From positions 1 to 18,739 of the forward strand of contig VFFY01000044.1 of assembly GCA_009392675.1 (NCBI GenBank): a stretch of 18,739 nt of DNA. The letters run 5' to 3'. Both the position numbers and the translations under genes were made by a program. The DNA is from SAR202 cluster bacterium. Lineage in GTDB: Bacteria; Chloroflexota; Dehalococcoidia; Lucifugimonadales; UBA826. Positions 6,734 through 15,313 of this stretch are shown one piece after another (the stretch's first letter is position 1; every line of letters begins with the position of its first letter). The notes under the pieces were generated by a model, which saw nothing but the letters and a program-made list of their open reading frames with translations, was not told the DNA's origin and ran no database searches.

Positions 6734-7963
6734 GTGGTGGGTGTTATGGCAATTGCTAGTGCAGTTAGTATGGGCATGGGTTCATTAAATTTTGGGTTAT
6801 ATATCAAACCAATGGGGGAACAGTTAGGTATTGGACGGGCTTCTTTCGGCTGGTCTTCAACCTTTAGGAGCATTTCAAGTGCCGCAACGAGCCCTATTAT
6901 AGGCAGATTGCTCGATAGGTATGGTGCCAGATGGATTCTTGCGGGTTCAACCATAATTACCGGATCGTGCATGGTTGGCCTCGCTTATACACGAGAAGCA
7001 TGGCAACTCATGGTTTTGTTTTCAATAATGGGTTTGGTCGGTATGAGTGGGCCCGGTGCTCTTACTACATCGGTGCCACCATCCAAGTGGTTTGTTCGAA
7101 ACAGAGGAAAAGCTTTAGCCGTTACAGCGGTAGGTGTTTCCTTAGGGGCCCTAATTTTTGTTCCGCTCACCCAAATTTTCATAGATAAATACACTTGGAG
7201 CACTTCTTGGATTATATTAGCGATAGTTGGAGTGATTATTGTTGTTCCCCTCTCTGTTATTTTTGTCAGAAGACAACCTGAAGACATGGGATTGCTTCCT
7301 GATGGTGACAATCCTGTCGATGTGTCTGCCGTGGTGGACATTGACGATGAATTTTCGTGGAGCTTAAGGGAAGCCATAAAAACAAAAAGCATGTGGTTTC
7401 TTACAATAGCTTTTTCCATCCTGTCTTTGGGAATACTGACACTGGCTCTGCATAGGATACCCGCTTTTATGGATAGAGGGCTGGATCCCACTTTAGTCTC
7501 GCTTGCTACAGCTTTTGATGCTGTTTGTGCCGGGTTTGGTAGTTTTGCAGGAGGAATGTTAGTGAGGCGTCTTCAGCCTAAATTTATAGGTGCCTCAGCA
7601 TTCTTGTTGTTGGCGGTAGCGAGTGTGATGTCAATCTATGCATATGGGTTTTGGTTGATGTTTTGGTCTATGGCTGTTTTTGGGCTTGGAATAGGCATTA
7701 ATTCATTCACACAAAATTATATCTGGGCGGATTATTTTGGAAGGGGCAACCTGGGTAGCATTCGAGGATTCGTTATGCCTATCACTTTGTTTATAGGATC
7801 TTTTGGTGCTCCTGCTGCAGGCTATGTTTTGGATATCACGGGATCGTATGATCCTGCCTGGTGGGCCGGTGTTGTTTTGATGTTGATAGGAGCTTTAGTA
7901 TTTGTTCTTGCGGATAAACCCAATCATAATGCACTCCTTTTTAATCAAAATTTCAAGGAATGA
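6734..7963 (+). CDS. MFS transporter, FYGW type (carrier 2), start codon uncertain
   Basis: At least 409 residues with about twelve membrane segments; the motif GRLLDRYGARWIL lies between segments two and three, and a charged loop follows PEDMGLLPDGDNP. The family-typical FYGWIVVG opening lies partly upstream of the first canonical start: F-Y-G-W-I is encoded at 6719-6733, before the GTG at 6734, and that GTG has no ribosome site. The frame is open back to a TAG at 6602 but contains no ATG, GTG or TTG. AGGAG at 6679-6683 points to initiation near 6692, where the codon is ATC. The gene therefore uses a rare start or has lost its start codon. It is divergent from the MerB-like gene. Substrate is unknown, probably a small organic anion. 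Confidence 0.8.
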   Translation: MVGVMAIASAVSMGMGSLNFGLYIKPMGEQLGIGRASFGWSSTFRSISSAATSPIIGRLLDRYGARWILAGSTIITGSCMVGLAYTREAWQLMVLFSIMGLVGMSGPGALTTSVPPSKWFVRNRGKALAVTAVGVSLGALIFVPLTQIFIDKYTWSTSWIILAIVGVIIVVPLSVIFVRRQPEDMGLLPDGDNPVDVSAVVDIDDEFSWSLREAIKTKSMWFLTIAFSILSLGILTLALHRIPAFMDRGLDPTLVSLATAFDAVCAGFGSFAGGMLVRRLQPKFIGASAFLLLAVASVMSIYAYGFWLMFWSMAVFGLGIGINSFTQNYIWADYFGRGNLGSIRGFVMPITLFIGSFGAPAAGYVLDITGSYDPAWWAGVVLMLIGALVFVLADKPNHNALLFNQNFKE

Positions 7964-7983
7964 ACTGCCAATTGGAGGCATTG

Positions 7984-8026
7984 GAGATTTGAGCTAGAGA
8001 TGGGTTCAAAATCTCAGAATATTTTT
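7984..8026 (+). terminator. Hairpin after MFS carrier 2, possible terminator
   Basis: Twenty bases after the MFS stop, gagatttgagc (7984-7994) pairs with gttc-a-aaatctc (8004-8015): eleven pairs with one bulged A. It is followed by an A/T stretch ending in five T at 8022-8026. The T run is not immediately behind the stem, so termination is only plausible. Confidence 0.35.
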
Positions 8027-8098
8027 AGAGTATTAGGATATTCTGTTAATGTGGGTGGGACGTTCACCGTAAAGAATTTAACAAGGAAGTGAATTAAA

Positions 8099-9223
8099 TT
8101 GAAATTTGGCTTATTTTTTGAATGGCCCAATCCAGAGCTTCGTGAATTTAAAGATATATTTTCAGAAGGGTTGGAACAAATAAAATTATCTGAGAGTTTA
8201 GGTTTCGACTATGTGCTTATAGCTGAACATCATTTTTCCAATTATGGGTTTTCTCCGGCACCTTTGTTGCAGGCGTTAAAGATAGCCGAGAATACCGAAA
8301 CTATTAAAATAGGAACTGCAGCTATCATTTTGCCGGAATGGCAACCTCTTAGAGCTGCTGAAGAAATAGCTGTTTTAGACCATCTCACCGAGGGCCGGAT
8401 ATTTTGTGGGGTCGGTAGGGGGTACCAACCTTATGAAATGGGTGGATTTGGGATTGATCTTGAAGAATCCAGGCCTAGGTTTCAGGAAGGGCTAGAGGTC
8501 ATGATGAAAGCTTGGCGGGAACACAAGGATTGGACCTATGATGGAGAATACATACAGGTAAAAGAACCAATAACAGTTTTCCCAAAGCCCTATCAAAAAC
8601 CTAATCCACCTATGTGGCTTGCTGGATCTTCAGAAGGCTCTTTGAAATTAGCGGCCGATGAAGATATTTTGCCGTTAACCTCCAGCATGATGGGTATGGA
8701 AGCAGTGTCTCAGCAGTTTGCCAGTTATGTTCGATACAGGCGGGGTGCTGGTAAATCTTTGGATGATTTGAGTATGGCACTTCAATGTATGACCCATTGT
8801 GCTCCGACTATGAAGGAAGCCCTTGACCAATTACCTTACATTCGCTGGCAAACAAGGTCCCAAAAGGCCTTGACCGAAAAAAAGGTGATTGATGGGAAAA
8901 CGCAGGGAGTACCGTACGAAGGTGAGATGCCGGAGGAATTATTTCTTGATCGAACATATTTGGGTGACCCTGATTATCTGATTGAAAAATTTAAAAAAGC
9001 GAATGACGCAGGAATTACCAACATAAGCCTTTGGATGATGTGGGGAGGGATCGAGCATGAAAAATTGATGCGTTCTATAAAATTGATGGGAGAAAAGGTG
9101 ATTCCGGAGCTAAGGGATTTAACCCCACCAAAAAGCGTAATCGATAATGCATTACGATCAGAGACAACGAAAGCTGAAAGTGGATCCTTCACTGTAACAG
9201 GAGAAAAACTAAAAGATAGTTAA
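8099..9223 (+). CDS. LLM-class (luciferase-like) flavin-dependent monooxygenase
   Basis: The 374-residue product is a bacterial-luciferase-like TIM barrel. It starts MKFGLFFEW. It holds the EHHF motif (Glu43-His44-His45, as in luciferase alpha), then IKIGTAAIILPEWQPLRAAEEIAVLDHLTEGRIFCGVGRGYQPYEMGGFG and PNPPMWLAGSS, all typical of the family. Such enzymes use reduced FMN and oxygen to oxidise varied organic substrates; none can be assigned here. The start is TTG, preceded by AAGGAAG. The C-terminal ~30 residues beyond the barrel are polar and look flexible. It probably has its own promoter in the 135 bases after the MFS gene. Confidence 0.87.
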   Translation: MKFGLFFEWPNPELREFKDIFSEGLEQIKLSESLGFDYVLIAEHHFSNYGFSPAPLLQALKIAENTETIKIGTAAIILPEWQPLRAAEEIAVLDHLTEGRIFCGVGRGYQPYEMGGFGIDLEESRPRFQEGLEVMMKAWREHKDWTYDGEYIQVKEPITVFPKPYQKPNPPMWLAGSSEGSLKLAADEDILPLTSSMMGMEAVSQQFASYVRYRRGAGKSLDDLSMALQCMTHCAPTMKEALDQLPYIRWQTRSQKALTEKKVIDGKTQGVPYEGEMPEELFLDRTYLGDPDYLIEKFKKANDAGITNISLWMMWGGIEHEKLMRSIKLMGEKVIPELRDLTPPKSVIDNALRSETTKAESGSFTVTGEKLKDS

Positions 9224-9326
9224 AGTGAGATTATTGGTATCTTACGTTAGGGGTTATGAAGGTTTTGCGCTGAATGAGGGTCCGAAACGTGTAGCCCTAC
9301 AAATATTTCATCGGTAAAATCTGGGT

Positions 9327-10364
9327 ATGAACCTAATAACGAGACAGACCATCGGGGTTTTATTCTCCATACTCCTACTATTGGCATTTTATGCTTGTGA
9401 CTCTGAGGGTGAGGCTATCTACTTTGCATCGAACCGGGATGGACAATGGGATATCTATTACTCTGACCCAAATGCTAAAGAACAAATCAATTTAACAGAC
9501 AGTCCCTTCGCTGAAGAAAATCCGGTTTTGTCACCAGACCGAAAATTGATAGCATTTTCGGTAAGTAAGGATTCTAAGGACTTGAATGTGGGAATTGAGG
9601 TAATGGAGCTGAGGGAAAGGGAAAAAATCATTGTCACTACAGGCTTAGGCACTTATGTCACACCACGTTGGAGCCCTGATAGTTCTAGATTGGCATATGC
9701 TGCCGCCCAGCCGGGCAAGGACTCATACATAGTCGTAAGTGACTTGACTCAATCCCTAAGCCCGCGCCTATCAGATGTTCAATCAGATGAAGTTGGAGAT
9801 TGGTCTTCAGATGGGAATTCAGTTGTATTTTCATCTTCAAATCCACTGAAGCCAGGTATCCATGATAGAAACCCTGACGGTGTTAATCAGAGGCAGGTGA
9901 GTTGTGGGAATGATACCGGTGCTAGATGGTCTCCAGATAACAAGAAGTTAGCCTTTATATCTGATCGGGCTGGGAATCAAGACATATACGTGATTGATAA
10001 GGAAGTCGAAGATGGATTATGTGAATCGGATGCGGATTCTAAATTGGGGTTGTATCAACTCACGGATACAGAAGGTAGTGAGTCTGATATTTCATGGTCT
10101 CCTGATGGAAGACAGATATTGTTTGTCTCAGAAAGGGACGGAAATTCAGAAATTTATGTAATGGATAGTAGTGGGAACAATCAGGTTCGATTAACTCAAA
10201 ATGACAAGACGGACAAACAACCTGTTTGGTCTCCCGACGGAAAAAATATTGCATTCGTATCGGATTTGGATGGCGACTATGATATTTTCATCATGAATAG
10301 TAAAGGGGAAGATCAAAAAAGATTAACCAATAATGACGCTTCGGACCTTAGTCCCAGTTGGTAA
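9327..10364 (+). CDS. TolB/PD40 beta-propeller repeat protein, putative lipoprotein
   Basis: The first 23 residues form a signal peptide ending in LLLLAFYA-Cys24, a weak lipobox, so the protein is probably exported and perhaps lipid-anchored. The rest is a series of WD40-like PD40 repeats: pairs such as IYFASNRDGQWDIYY / ENPVLSPDRKLIAF, TPRWSPDSSRLAY, ARWSPDNKKLAFISDRAGNQDIYV, SWSPDGRQILFVSERDGNSEIYVMD and VWSPDGKNIAFVSDLDGDYDIFIMN, about six blades. Despite the resemblance to TolB there are no pal or tol genes nearby, so a Tol-Pal role is not supported. A surface binding or scaffold role is an inference. No strong ribosome site precedes the ATG. Confidence 0.8.
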   Translation: MNLITRQTIGVLFSILLLLAFYACDSEGEAIYFASNRDGQWDIYYSDPNAKEQINLTDSPFAEENPVLSPDRKLIAFSVSKDSKDLNVGIEVMELREREKIIVTTGLGTYVTPRWSPDSSRLAYAAAQPGKDSYIVVSDLTQSLSPRLSDVQSDEVGDWSSDGNSVVFSSSNPLKPGIHDRNPDGVNQRQVSCGNDTGARWSPDNKKLAFISDRAGNQDIYVIDKEVEDGLCESDADSKLGLYQLTDTEGSESDISWSPDGRQILFVSERDGNSEIYVMDSSGNNQVRLTQNDKTDKQPVWSPDGKNIAFVSDLDGDYDIFIMNSKGEDQKRLTNNDASDLSPSW

Positions 10365-10456
10365 TTTCCTTGCTTTTTAACATTAAATCTTGATAAATGC
10401 TTTGGTGACATCCTGTTTGGGCATGTGCTAAAAATGGCTCGCTGGTTTTGGACTTA

Positions 10457-11596
10457 ATGATGGGTTTTAAAGAAAACTACAAATATCGACGAATCATTGT
10501 GAAGGCTGGGACAAATATACTTACCGGCGGAAGGGATGAATTGGATGATTCCTTCATCGATAACCTGGTATCTCAAATTTCCGATTTATCCTCTTCAGGA
10601 AGAGAGATGCTTCTTGTATCATCGGGAGCTGTGGCAGCTGGAAGAGGGGTGATGAGGAATTTATCTAAGAGTTCGGTCTTGCCAGACAGGCAAGTTTTGG
10701 CGGCGGTTGGTCAGGGTAGACTGATGCATTTATATGAGCAGGCCTTTGCTACACATGGGATTCCCACTGCCCAAGCCTTGCTTTCCCGAAGAGATGTGAA
10801 TGACAGGTTAGGCTATTTAAATTTAAGAAACACATTACTTTCCTTGTTGAATAATGGTGTAGTTCCAGTAATCAATGAAAATGACGTAGTGGCTGTAGAA
10901 GAACTGGAAGGAGAAGTGTTTGGCGATAATGACACTTTGTCTGCCCTAGTTGCTAATTTAATTGATGCAGATTTACTAGTGATTTTGGGTAGTGTGGAAG
11001 GGATGTACACTAAAGACCCAAATATTTTTACAGACGCTGAACTTATATCAGTGGTGGAAAAAATAGACGATAAGCTAGATGAATATGCTGGCCCTCCGTC
11101 AGATTTAAGGGGACGTGGAGGGATGGTAACCAAAATAGAGGCTGCTCGATTGGCTACGGCATCGGGGGTTGATGTCGTTATTGCAGATGGGACTACGGAT
11201 TCGGTTGTTTTTCGTCTTTCGAATGGAGAGAAAATAGGTACCCTGTTTAAGACATCCGTATCAAAATTGGAGAGTAGGAAAAGATGGATGCTCAGTGGAG
11301 TGTCTAATAAAGGGAATATAAAAATAGACAAAGGAGCTGTATCGGCATTGAGAGCCAGCAAGACTAGTCTCCTACCAGCAGGCGTGTTGAGTTGTTTTGG
11401 GCGATTTGAAAGAGGTGATATTGTCTATATTAAGGATGAGCACGAAAATAATATTGCAGCTGGCATTAGTAACTACGGGTCCTCTGATTTGCTGCAAATA
11501 CAAAGTTTGAAATCTGACCTAATTGAACGGGTTCTAGGGCACTACTATGGGGATGAAGTGATACATAGGGATAATATGGTTATGTTGAATGATTGA
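10457..11596 (+). CDS. proB: Glutamate 5-kinase
   Basis: This enzyme phosphorylates glutamate to glutamyl-5-phosphate, the first step of proline synthesis. The amino-acid-kinase fold is clear: IIVKAGTNILTGG at the N-terminus, MLLVSSGAVAAGRGVM, LAAVGQGRLMHLYEQ, PTAQALLSRRDV, PVINENDVV, FGDNDTLSALVA and GMYTKDP, then GRGGMVTKIEAARLATASGVDVVIADG. A C-terminal PUA-type domain follows (about the last 95 residues). Length (~380) is usual for two-domain ProB. The frame allows TTG at 10448 or ATG at 10457/10460; no good ribosome site decides. It lies 39 bases upstream of proA in the standard proBA order. Confidence 0.93.
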   Translation: MMGFKENYKYRRIIVKAGTNILTGGRDELDDSFIDNLVSQISDLSSSGREMLLVSSGAVAAGRGVMRNLSKSSVLPDRQVLAAVGQGRLMHLYEQAFATHGIPTAQALLSRRDVNDRLGYLNLRNTLLSLLNNGVVPVINENDVVAVEELEGEVFGDNDTLSALVANLIDADLLVILGSVEGMYTKDPNIFTDAELISVVEKIDDKLDEYAGPPSDLRGRGGMVTKIEAARLATASGVDVVIADGTTDSVVFRLSNGEKIGTLFKTSVSKLESRKRWMLSGVSNKGNIKIDKGAVSALRASKTSLLPAGVLSCFGRFERGDIVYIKDEHENNIAAGISNYGSSDLLQIQSLKSDLIERVLGHYYGDEVIHRDNMVMLND

Positions 11597-11635
11597 AGTC
11601 CCAACGGTTGAAGTCCTGAAGAGAGGGGTGTTGGC

Positions 11636-12898
11636 TTGGACAATCTTGAAAACTTAGGCAAAGCTGCCAAAACGGTTTCCAGAAGACTTGCTTCTTCTTC
11701 TGGTGGAAGAAGAAATTTAGCTATTCAGAAGATCGCGACGGCCCTGATTGATTCCGAGCAGAAGATCATTTCAGAGAATTCAAAAGATATATCCAAGGGT
11801 CGCAGCAAAGGACTATCAGAGGCTATGTTGGACCGATTGATTATTACAAAGGAATCAATACATGGTATGTCATCTGATGCTCTGAGGGTTGCTAATTTAG
11901 ATGATCCTGTGGGGGAAATGATCGAAATGAAGACCATGGAGAATGGTCTTCAAGTTGGCCGGAAACGTGTGCCCCTAGGTGTAATTGGGGTTATATATGA
12001 GAGTAGACCAAACGTTACAGTCGATATATCGGTGTTGTGCTTGAAATCAGGGAATGCTGTAATTTTAAGAGGAGGGAGTGAAGCGTTTTATTCAAACCAG
12101 ATTTTGGCCAAGGTTATAAGAGGTGCCGTATCGGAAGCGGACCTTCCAAAGGATTCCATTCAAATTGTCCAAAGTACAGATAGGAAATTGGTTTCTGAAA
12201 TGCTGAATTTGGATCAGTACATTGATTTAATGATTCCAAGAGGTGGACAGGATTTAGTTAACATGGTGGCCAGTGAATCCAAGATGCCATCTATCACTGG
12301 TGGTGTCGGGGTTTGCCATACCTATGTGGACAGCGAAGCGTCATTAGATATGGCCGTTGAAGTTGTTAACAACGCCAAAGTTCAACGACCATCAGTCTGT
12401 AATGCATTGGATACTGTCTTGGTTCATTCTTCTTTGGCTCCGGATTATCTTCCCCGTATGGCTGAAGCTTTTGCTGTTGCCGGGGTAGAGCTGAGATGTG
12501 ATACCAGAGCTCTTTCTATTTTGGGCCCAAGGGAGGATATCAGGGTGGTTCCGGCCAGGGATGAAGATTGGGATACAGAACACTTGTCATTGATAGCAGG
12601 AGTAAAAATAGTAGATTCGCTCGAGGAAGCTATTAACCATATCGAAAATCATGGTACAGGCCATTCGGATGCCATTATTACAGAGAATTATTCAACGGCC
12701 AACAGGTTTGTTAGAGAAGTGGATTCAAGCGCTGTTATGGTAAATGCCTCGACTAGATTTAATGATGGTGGTCAATTTGGTTTGGGAGCTGAGGTGGCGA
12801 TAAGTACCAATAAAATGCACGCAAGGGGCCCCATGGGACTGAAAGAGATAACCTCTTATAAATGGGTTGTCTTCGGGAACGGGCATATAAGGCAATAA
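11636..12898 (+). CDS. proA: Glutamate-5-semialdehyde dehydrogenase (gamma-glutamyl phosphate reductase)
   Basis: This enzyme reduces glutamyl-5-phosphate to the semialdehyde with NADPH, the second step of proline synthesis. Family segments are intact: LGVIGVIYESRPNVTVDISVLCLKSGNAVILRGG, DLMIPRGGQDLVNMV, TGGVGVCHTYVD and the catalytic Cys255 in QRPSVCNALDTVLVH. Then come EDWDTEHLSLIAGVKIVDS and the C-terminal FNDGGQFGLGAEVAISTNKMHARGPMGLKEITSYKWVV. The 420-residue length is normal. The start is TTG behind GAGAGGGG. Its last 75 codons are repeated at 14053-14280, and a 40-bp piece (12760-12799) is repeated inverted at 14023-14062. Confidence 0.95.
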   Translation: MDNLENLGKAAKTVSRRLASSSGGRRNLAIQKIATALIDSEQKIISENSKDISKGRSKGLSEAMLDRLIITKESIHGMSSDALRVANLDDPVGEMIEMKTMENGLQVGRKRVPLGVIGVIYESRPNVTVDISVLCLKSGNAVILRGGSEAFYSNQILAKVIRGAVSEADLPKDSIQIVQSTDRKLVSEMLNLDQYIDLMIPRGGQDLVNMVASESKMPSITGGVGVCHTYVDSEASLDMAVEVVNNAKVQRPSVCNALDTVLVHSSLAPDYLPRMAEAFAVAGVELRCDTRALSILGPREDIRVVPARDEDWDTEHLSLIAGVKIVDSLEEAINHIENHGTGHSDAIITENYSTANRFVREVDSSAVMVNASTRFNDGGQFGLGAEVAISTNKMHARGPMGLKEITSYKWVVFGNGHIRQ

Positions 12899-12978
12899 AT
12901 TGGAGACTCAGCTAAAAGAATAAACAAAGAAATTTGAAATCTCTCAAGGTTGTATAAGTTTCGGCTAATAACGAGGAA

Positions 12979-13932
12979 ATGATGCAGGAAGAGAATATTT
13001 TTTACACCCTGGATATGCAAAGAGAGGTCAGAGATTTCGTATTGAATCTGGAAAAAGAATTAGAGGCGTATCCGCCTATATATCAACGGGACCCTGTCGA
13101 AGTCAGGAGAGAACGAGAGGAAGGAACTGGTCGTAATCCAAAGCCCGTTATATCAGATAAAGCGATTGAACGAGAAATTCAAAGTGATCAAGGGTCAGTC
13201 ACTGTAAGAGCTTTCATACCACAGGATCAAATAGATGGTGTGTACCTTCATATCCATGGAGGAGGATGGGTTATAGGTGGAGCTCATCATCGAGACCCTG
13301 AATTGGAAGAAATCATGACAGAATGCAATGCAGCGGTTATCAGTGTGGAATACAGACTCGCGCCTGAACATGCATATCCAGCTGCACAAGACGATTGTGA
13401 AATCGCGGCCTCGTGGGTAATCAGTAATGCCATGAAGGAATTTGGTACTGACAAGGTTGTAATTGGAGGAGAGTCGGCGGGTGGGCATCTTTCTGCATCA
13501 ACTATGATTCGAATGCGGGATAAACACGGATACAGTGGGTTTTCGGGTGCGAATCTTGTATACGGTGCATATGACTTATCAGGAAGCCCGAGTGTGAGAC
13601 TGTGGGGAGATAGAAACTTGGGTTTGAGTACTCCGATAATAAATTGGTTCTTTGATCAGTATTTAGGGGAGGAAGATCGGAAGGATCCCGATGTGTCGCC
13701 TCTCTATGCACCATTACATGAACTATCACCTGCACTTTTCACTGTAGGCACAATGGATCCATTGCTGGATGACACATTGTTTATGCATTCAAGGTGGTTT
13801 GCTTCCGGAAATCCTTCCATCTTAAACGTTTACCCTGGGGCAACACATGGATTGGATATGCAACCAACTCAATTAGCTGAAAAAGTCAGGGGGAGAATGC
13901 GTACTTTCATCTCTGAGAGCTTCCAGTCGTGA
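12979..13932 (+). CDS. HSL-type alpha/beta hydrolase, copy A
   Basis: This is a 317-residue esterase/lipase of the hormone-sensitive-lipase group. The oxyanion motif HGGGW starts at His93. The nucleophile is Ser166 in GGESAGGHLSAS. The acid is Asp260 in TMDPLLDD and the base His290 in GATHGLD. No signal peptide is seen. Two ATGs are adjacent; GAGG at 12973-12976 favours the second (12982). The 80 bases behind proA are conserved in copy B, so a shared leader or promoter is possible. The 3' end overlaps, on the other strand, the remnant of an MFS gene. About four fifths of its residues match copy B. Likely substrates are short carboxylic esters, an inference. Confidence 0.88.
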   Translation: MMQEENIFYTLDMQREVRDFVLNLEKELEAYPPIYQRDPVEVRREREEGTGRNPKPVISDKAIEREIQSDQGSVTVRAFIPQDQIDGVYLHIHGGGWVIGGAHHRDPELEEIMTECNAAVISVEYRLAPEHAYPAAQDDCEIAASWVISNAMKEFGTDKVVIGGESAGGHLSASTMIRMRDKHGYSGFSGANLVYGAYDLSGSPSVRLWGDRNLGLSTPIINWFFDQYLGEEDRKDPDVSPLYAPLHELSPALFTVGTMDPLLDDTLFMHSRWFASGNPSILNVYPGATHGLDMQPTQLAEKVRGRMRTFISESFQS

Positions 13933-14022
13933 CTTTGTAATAGAGAAATATCACTAAGAAATAACCAATTGCTGTGGCTATAAAAATGGGCTGGTAGCTA
14001 CCAACCCATGCTACTGTGAATG
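13907..14022 (-). pseudogene. 3' remnant of an MFS transporter gene (copy A of carrier 3)
   Basis: On the minus strand these bases still encode AFTVAWVGSYQPIFIATAIG, then a YFLVIFLYYKV stretch, ending SSQR and a TGA at 13907-13909. It corresponds to the C-terminus of the complete carrier at 15288-16553 (AFAVAWIGSYMPIFLATSIG). The frame is clean, so the loss of the rest is recent. The break at 14022/14023 is where an inverted proA piece begins. It overlaps the end of hydrolase A just as the full carrier overlaps hydrolase B. Confidence 0.8.
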
Positions 14023-14062
14023 CGCCACCTCAGCTCCCAAACCAAATTGACCGCCATCATTA
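14023..14062 (-). repeat. 40-bp inverted copy of a proA segment at the duplication junction
   Basis: Bases 14023-14062 are the reverse complement of 12760-12799 inside proA with one mismatch (at 14053). It matches proA copy A, not the diverged copy B at 14142-14181. The last nine bases (14054-14062) also fit the start of the direct proA copy, a microhomology at the switch point. Confidence 0.85.
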
Positions 14063-14280
14063 CAGAAAACTATTCAACAGCCGACAAGTTTGTTAGGGAA
14101 GTGGATTCAAGCGCTGTTATGGTAAATGCTTCGACTAGATTTAATGATGGTGGCCAATTTGGCTTAGGGGCTGAGGTGGCTATAAGTACCAATAAAATGC
14201 ATGCTAGGGGCCCTATGGGACTGAAGGAGATAACCTCGTACAAATGGGTTGTTCTAGGGACTGGGCATATAAGGCAATAA
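14053..14280 (+). pseudogene. proA 3' fragment (75 codons)
   Basis: These bases encode the C-terminal 75 residues of ProA, from AIITENYST to GHIRQ and the stop. Compared with codons 346-420 of the complete gene, 18 codons differ silently and four change the residue (N to D, R to K, F to L, N to T). It lacks the coenzyme domain and Cys255, so it cannot be an enzyme. An open frame from 14020 prefixes eleven unrelated residues from the junction and has no ribosome site. Confidence 0.9.
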
Positions 14281-14359
14281 CAGGAAGCAGATTCAAAAGA
14301 ATAAACCAAGAAATTCGAAATCACACAAGGTTATATAAGTTTCGGCTAATAACGAGGAA

Positions 14360-15313
14360 ATGATGCAGGAAGAGAATATTTTTTATACAGTGGATATGCA
14401 AAGAGAAGTTCGGGATTTTGTACAAAATCTAGAAAAAGAGTCAGCTGAATATCCGCCGGTATATGAGAGAGATCCGGTAGAAATCAGAAATGATCAAGAA
14501 GAAGGACTTGGACGCTATGAAAAGCCGGTTCTATCGCAAAAAGCCATAGAGCGAGAAATTCAAAGCGACCAGGGACCAGTTCATGTAAGAGCGTTTATAC
14601 CTGATGATCAGATAGATGGGGTATATCTGCATATACACGGCGGCGGTTGGGTATTTGGAAGAGCACATCATCGGGATGGGGATTTGGAAGAAATAATGAA
14701 CGATTGCAACGCAGCCGTTATTTCTGTCGATTATAGATTGGCTCCTGAAAACCCGTACCCAGCGGCCCAGGATGATTGTGAAGCAGTTGCTCTGTGGGTT
14801 GTTGACAACGCTATGGAAGAATTTGGCACGGATAAGATTGCCATTGGTGGAGAATCAGCTGGGGGACACCTGTCCGCTTCTACTATGATCCGTATGCGAG
14901 ACAAGCATGGATTCACTGGGTTTACGGGTGCTAATTTGGTGTATGGCGTTTTTGACATGTCTGGAACCCCAAGTCTTAGATTGTGGGGGGATCGTAATTT
15001 GGTTTTGAGCACGCCAACGATGAATTGGTTTTTTGATCATTATTTACCTAACCAAGATAGGAGAGACCCTGATATATCGCCCTTGTATGCGCACTTGCAC
15101 GAATTAGCTCCAGCTCTTTTTACTGTTGGGACTTTGGATCCACTTTTAGACGACACTTTGTTTATGCATTCAAGGTGGTTTGCGTCCGGAAATCCATCTA
15201 CATTAAACGTATACCCTGGTGCTACTCATGGTTTTGAAAGACAAGGGACATTGTTGGGAGAAAAAGTTAAGGCTAGGATGAGGACTTTTATTTCCGAGAG
15301 TTTTCAGTCCTGA
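14360..15313 (+). CDS. HSL-type alpha/beta hydrolase, copy B
   Basis: A 317-residue paralogue of copy A with the same catalytic set at the same residues: HGGGW from His93, Ser166 in GGESAGGHLSAS, Asp260 in TLDPLLDD and His290 in GATHGFE. Roughly 65 residues differ, grouped in residues 28-62, 103-160 and 220-230, while active-site segments are unchanged. Both copies therefore look functional, perhaps with different substrate preference. GAGG precedes the twin ATG as in copy A. The last 26 bases overlap the convergent MFS gene. With no complete proA directly upstream in its own unit, it may depend on a promoter in the conserved leader. Confidence 0.88.
   Translation: MMQEENIFYTVDMQREVRDFVQNLEKESAEYPPVYERDPVEIRNDQEEGLGRYEKPVLSQKAIEREIQSDQGPVHVRAFIPDDQIDGVYLHIHGGGWVFGRAHHRDGDLEEIMNDCNAAVISVDYRLAPENPYPAAQDDCEAVALWVVDNAMEEFGTDKIAIGGESAGGHLSASTMIRMRDKHGFTGFTGANLVYGVFDMSGTPSLRLWGDRNLVLSTPTMNWFFDHYLPNQDRRDPDISPLYAHLHELAPALFTVGTLDPLLDDTLFMHSRWFASGNPSTLNVYPGATHGFERQGTLLGEKVKARMRTFISESFQS

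Larger units (their letters stand above)
12671..14023 (+). repeat. Tandem duplication, copy A (proA 3' end, hydrolase A, MFS 3' remnant)
   Basis: This stretch aligns end to end with 14053-15404 at an offset of 1381-1382 bases, through proA codons 346-420, the intergenic leader, the hydrolase and the minus-strand 3' end of an MFS gene. Copy A is joined to the only complete proA; copy B is joined to the only complete MFS gene. Confidence 0.88.

Noticed and set aside
9327..10364. Assignment as TolB of the Tol-Pal system
   Set aside because: PD40 repeats occur in many exported proteins; no tolA, tolQ, tolR or pal is near, and the N-terminal TolB domain is absent.
12760..14062. Inverted repeat of 40 bp as ends of a transposon
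   Set aside because: One arm lies inside intact proA coding sequence, no transposase is between the arms, and no target duplication is seen; a template-switch scar explains it better.
14020..14280. 86-codon frame as a new small gene
   Set aside because: It is the proA 3' fragment with eleven junction-derived residues in front; no ribosome site and no complete domain.
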